Source of the DNA: Candidatus Pacearchaeota archaeon
Lineage (GTDB): Archaea; Nanobdellota; Nanobdellia; Pacearchaeales; GW2011-AR1
Direction of reading: 5' to 3'
Length of the DNA: 15,298 bases
Assembly: GCA_023142835.1 (NCBI GenBank)
Contig: JAGLIS010000055.1
Location: forward strand, 1-15,298
The translations under genes were made by a program, and so were the position numbers. Position 1 is the first letter of the stretch; each line of letters opens with the position of its first letter. This document shows positions 12,348 through 15,298 of the stretch, one piece after another. The notes beneath the pieces are model-generated. The model searched no databases and was not told where the DNA came from. It saw nothing but the letters and a program-made list of their open reading frames with translations.

Positions 12348-14297
12348 ATGAAGATATTATCCGTAAAATTGTTGGTGTGTATTATGTTATTTAGCCTCAG
12401 TTTCGTAGCTTCAGAAACATCCACAACACTCAACATACAAAACAACCCAATTTATTTAATAAAAAATATAGAAGACACATTCATATTAGGAGATAAAGAA
12501 AGTATAAACATTATAGATCTAGATGAATATTTTATAAAAGATAGTGGAGAAGATTTCAATATAACTTATAGCCCCTTAGAAAACGTTTTAGTAACAATAG
12601 ACTCAGAACACCAAGTTTCATTTTACCCCACTACAGGATATATAGGAACCCAGTCGATGAATTTTTCAGCCGAAGATTCCCTTGGAACCACCCATAGTAA
12701 TAATTTTAATCTGATAGTAGGCGAGGACACAATACCTCCAAAATGGTTCAACCCTCGGAAAGATAGAATTTCAGTATATCAAAATCATCATGTAATTTTT
12801 ACAACATTTTGGGAAGATGATATCGGGCTCACTAATTATATTTTTTCAATCAATCAAGGGAGTGGATGGGTAAATTCCTCAGAAATTAATTTTTCAGGAC
12901 AACAAAACACTTCAACTAATAGAGTCCAAATTCTTGCATCCCCCCTTACAACTGTATTCTGGAGATTCTATGCATCAGATGAAGGAAATAACCTAAATGC
13001 AACAACCATACAAAATTTTTCAGTAAATGAATATATCTTTTCAGGAGATTATTCAGAAGAAGGAGAAAGCACAGAATCATATAGCTCAGACGAAATAATT
13101 ATAATCCCAATATTAGCTGAAATATTTTCCCATTCCATAATTCCTTCAGGGTTCAAGGTAAGCATATCTAGTCTAAAGATATCTATACTACAAGGAGATA
13201 CAATAACAAAAGTCATAAAAATAAAAAACATAGGAGATATCCAATTAGAAATTTCAGCTTATCTCAAAGAAACAAGTATCTTCGGAATATTAAGTGACAA
13301 CCTATTTACAATAGAGCCTGGGGAAACAAAAGAACTTTTAATAGAGTTCAAAATCCCTGAAGATACAATGCCCGAACAATATTATGATATACTTATATTA
13401 AAATCGACAGAATCCAAAATTATACCTATTATAATTGATGTTAGGACATTTCAACCAAACATCTCTATAACAACATTTATTTCGGAGGAAAATAAAGTAA
13501 CAGATATCAACGAAGAGATCGTAGCAACCGTTACAATTCAAAATTTAGGAGATATAAGAAATATTACTGTTGATTTATTTTACGCTATCAAGGATTTTCA
13601 GGGAAACATTATGGAATCAGGAAATAAAGAGGTTACACTATCAAAACTATTCGAGGAAAATATATCATTAACCGTCCCCGAAGATACATTAGAAGGAGAG
13701 TATATCTTTTATGCGAGGGTAATATATGACGATTTAGTAGACCTAGATTCAAGCACATTTTTTATAGGATATAGATTCAAGATGATGAGTTTAATAAAAA
13801 AATTCATTTATCCGGTAATTATAACTATAATGCTTGTAGTAATAATTACATTAATATTAATTTACAAAAAAGCTAAAAAGAAAAAGAGAGCTTTAGAGTT
13901 ATACTTATTATTAAATGAATTAAAATCATTAGTTAAAAAAGGAAAAACATCAGAGGCAATTGAAATCTATAAAAGAATAAAAATTTCATATGGGCAGAGT
14001 ATTCCAAAAGGATTTTCCGAAGATAAAGAAAAATTAAAAACAGAATTGGAGAAATTTTCAAAATTATTAAAACAAAATGACGCTACAATTCCTACAGAAA
14101 ATTCCCCGGACTCAGAATTGAAAGAGCCCATTGAAGAGACATCAAATCTTAAAACAGAAATTAATTCAGAATCAAAATCACTAACACAACAAGAACCTTC
14201 GAAAAAATTATCTACAAAAAAAGAAGTAGCCCCATCCAAAAAATTAAAACTATTAGATAAAAATAAACCAGCGGCGGAAAAATCAAATGAAACATAA
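12348..14297 (+). CDS. Surface protein with Ig/cadherin-like domains, membrane anchor and basic cytoplasmic tail
   Basis: A 649-residue protein. It has a signal peptide (1-22, cleavage probably after VAS), a cadherin-like beta domain (about 40-125, with YFPTTGYIGTQSMNFSAED-like features), a second Ig-like domain (about 128-228), and two NEW3-like beta domains (about 270-365 and 370-475, the first with GDTITKVIKIKNIGD). A transmembrane helix (487-506), a KKAKKKKR stop-transfer and a helical cytoplasmic segment with TSEAIEIYKRIKISYGQSIPK (534-554) follow, and then a Lys/Glu-rich disordered tail. The plan and the EAIxIYxRI...YxxxIPK segment echo the tail of the 8808 protein. It overlaps the downstream ATPase gene by 11 bp, so the two products likely work together. 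Domain names are by pattern and memory. Confidence 0.8.
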   Translation: MKILSVKLLVCIMLFSLSFVASETSTTLNIQNNPIYLIKNIEDTFILGDKESINIIDLDEYFIKDSGEDFNITYSPLENVLVTIDSEHQVSFYPTTGYIGTQSMNFSAEDSLGTTHSNNFNLIVGEDTIPPKWFNPRKDRISVYQNHHVIFTTFWEDDIGLTNYIFSINQGSGWVNSSEINFSGQQNTSTNRVQILASPLTTVFWRFYASDEGNNLNATTIQNFSVNEYIFSGDYSEEGESTESYSSDEIIIIPILAEIFSHSIIPSGFKVSISSLKISILQGDTITKVIKIKNIGDIQLEISAYLKETSIFGILSDNLFTIEPGETKELLIEFKIPEDTMPEQYYDILILKSTESKIIPIIIDVRTFQPNISITTFISEENKVTDINEEIVATVTIQNLGDIRNITVDLFYAIKDFQGNIMESGNKEVTLSKLFEENISLTVPEDTLEGEYIFYARVIYDDLVDLDSSTFFIGYRFKMMSLIKKFIYPVIITIMLVVIITLILIYKKAKKKKRALELYLLLNELKSLVKKGKTSEAIEIYKRIKISYGQSIPKGFSEDKEKLKTELEKFSKLLKQNDATIPTENSPDSELKEPIEETSNLKTEINSESKSLTQQEPSKKLSTKKEVAPSKKLKLLDKNKPAAEKSNET

Positions 14298-15298
14298 TAA
14301 TATTTTCTTTATCTATCTTATTTTAATATTTTTTAGCGGAGTAGGTATCGGAACGTCATACGGGAATCCAATTATTACAGACGACTACGAGATATCTGAA
14401 GATAAAATTAATAAGGCAATTCGAGAAGGAAATATTTTAGAAGATTTTATAGAAATAAAAAACAAGCAAGAATTTCCCTTGAGCATAGATATTTCAATAG
14501 GGGGTGGGGTTGAAGATTTAATTACATTATTATCAACACAAATAATTGTAGAACCTAGAAGTTCATCAAAGATAAGTTTTAATATTAAAGGTGCAAGCTT
14601 AGGAGAATTTAATGGGGAGATGGTATTATCTAAAGATATATCAGAAAAAATTCCAATAAACATATCAATCGTAGATTTTTCACTCGATCCAATATTTTTA
14701 ATACAACTAGATTTACTCGAAGAAAAATTTTCCCTCACAAAAGAAATAGAATCAAAACTAACCCTTATAAAATTAAAACCATTAGACATTGAAAATATTT
14801 CTCTTATTTATAATATCATAAATTCTGATAACCGAACAATTCAATTAGGTTCAGAAATCATATCATTAGAGAACTCCAAACAATTATATAAAAAATTTAA
14901 ATTTCCAGAAAATTTATCAGAAGGATATTATGTATTCCAAGTCTTAACAACTCATAACAATAAAACAACTAAATCAGAATCATTATTTATCGCAAAAACA
15001 CCCTTCTTATCCACAAAACTTTTTGGGTTTCTACCAATTTGGATGATAATTGCGTTTGCAATACTAGTCTTAACGATTCTTTTGACAATTTATTTAATTA
15101 AAAGACACATTGAAAATAGTAAAAAATATAAGATGACATTAGACATGAAAACCCTTCAGAAGAAGGAAAAAAATTCTTTATGGCTTGGAAAAATTGCAGA
15201 AAAGAATGAAGATGCATACATTGACCCCTATAAATTAACAACACATTGCATAACAGCAGGAGCGACGGGAGGAGGAAAGTCAATAGCAGCACAAGTAG
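14287..15298 (+). CDS. Secreted/membrane protein fused to a HerA/VirB4-like ATPase, runs off the right edge
   Basis: The first 337 codons are visible. It starts with a signal sequence (about 7-24). An extracellular part of beta-type sequence (about 30-245) contains several N-glycosylation sequons. A transmembrane helix lies at about 249-271 (IWMIIAFAILVLTILLTIYL). A cytoplasmic linker ends in DAYIDPYKLTTHCITAGATG, and Walker A GATGGGKS is at 325-332. The context before and after the P-loop fits HerA/VirB4/DUF87-type motor ATPases that pump DNA or power secretion and pili. The Walker B, sensor and arginine finger lie outside the window. The 11-bp overlap with the upstream surface-protein gene implies translational coupling. 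Fusing an ectodomain, a membrane anchor and a hexameric motor in one chain is unusual. Confidence 0.85.
   Translation, partial: MKHNNIFFIYLILIFFSGVGIGTSYGNPIITDDYEISEDKINKAIREGNILEDFIEIKNKQEFPLSIDISIGGGVEDLITLLSTQIIVEPRSSSKISFNIKGASLGEFNGEMVLSKDISEKIPINISIVDFSLDPIFLIQLDLLEEKFSLTKEIESKLTLIKLKPLDIENISLIYNIINSDNRTIQLGSEIISLENSKQLYKKFKFPENLSEGYYVFQVLTTHNNKTTKSESLFIAKTPFLSTKLFGFLPIWMIIAFAILVLTILLTIYLIKRHIENSKKYKMTLDMKTLQKKEKNSLWLGKIAEKNEDAYIDPYKLTTHCITAGATGGGKSIAAQV

Noticed and set aside
13049..15292. Minus-strand frames of 60-134 codons on the right side
   Set aside because: They lie opposite two long surface/ATPase genes with clear signal peptides, membrane helices and a Walker A motif.

Overview
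The window looks like chromosomal DNA from a small-genome, very AT-rich DPANN archaeon, most likely from the Pacearchaeota/Woesearchaeota (Nanoarchaeota) side. The reasons are an Orc1/Cdc6 initiator, the small subunit of the archaeal polymerase PolD, an archaeal XerA-type recombinase, PRC-barrel and ribbon-helix-helix proteins, and a striking leaderless promoter style. At many genes a TTTATAAA-like box is centred 25-26 nt upstream of the start codon. The lineage is inferred from gene style and cannot be proven from the window alone.

Region 1 (1-2754), replication. The 5' part of a PolD small-subunit gene and a complete cdc6 gene both run leftward. To the right of cdc6 lies about 585 bp of extremely AT-rich noncoding DNA. 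Two inverted G-tract elements sharing the core CGAAATSAARGGGT flank a roughly 200-bp, nearly G-free segment. Together with the cdc6-polymerase neighbourhood this is a good candidate replication origin.

Region 2 (2755-4567), a rightward row of small leaderless genes: a PRC-barrel protein, a possible SecB-fold protein, a small winged-helix protein, and a coiled-coil/winged-helix protein with a Thr/His repeat linker.

Region 3 (4568-7990), accessory DNA. It is bounded by two near-palindromic 28-bp sites in inverted orientation, each divisible as 11-6-11. These are followed inward by CTCACTT-type repeats, also inverted. Inside are a second coiled-coil/winged-helix gene with a Val-Gln-Thr linker, a divergent promoter region full of CCAAACA repeats, two small membrane-protein genes that overlap at ATGA, and an HNH nuclease gene with duplicated zinc knuckles. 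The CCAAACA repeats also occur inside the winged-helix coding sequence, in two reading frames. A small membrane-protein gene lies just outside the right-hand site. A tyrosine recombinase gene (xerA-like, all catalytic residues present) follows and may act on one or more of these sites.

Region 4 (8808-15298), cell surface. A leftward pair encodes a ribbon-helix-helix regulator and a 1081-residue acidic, sequon-rich surface protein with a membrane anchor and a helical cytoplasmic tail. Divergently, a 649-residue surface protein of similar plan overlaps a gene that runs off the window. That gene encodes a secreted/membrane domain joined to a HerA/VirB4-like ATPase whose Walker A motif is at the very end of the window. 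The pair suggests an envelope-spanning machine with an extracellular sensor or pilus-like part and a cytoplasmic motor.

The + strand is visibly C-richer than G-rich in xerA and the HNH gene, although both are + strand genes. The + strand genes just right of the candidate origin show the opposite bias. This supports the idea that the accessory region was inserted or inverted.
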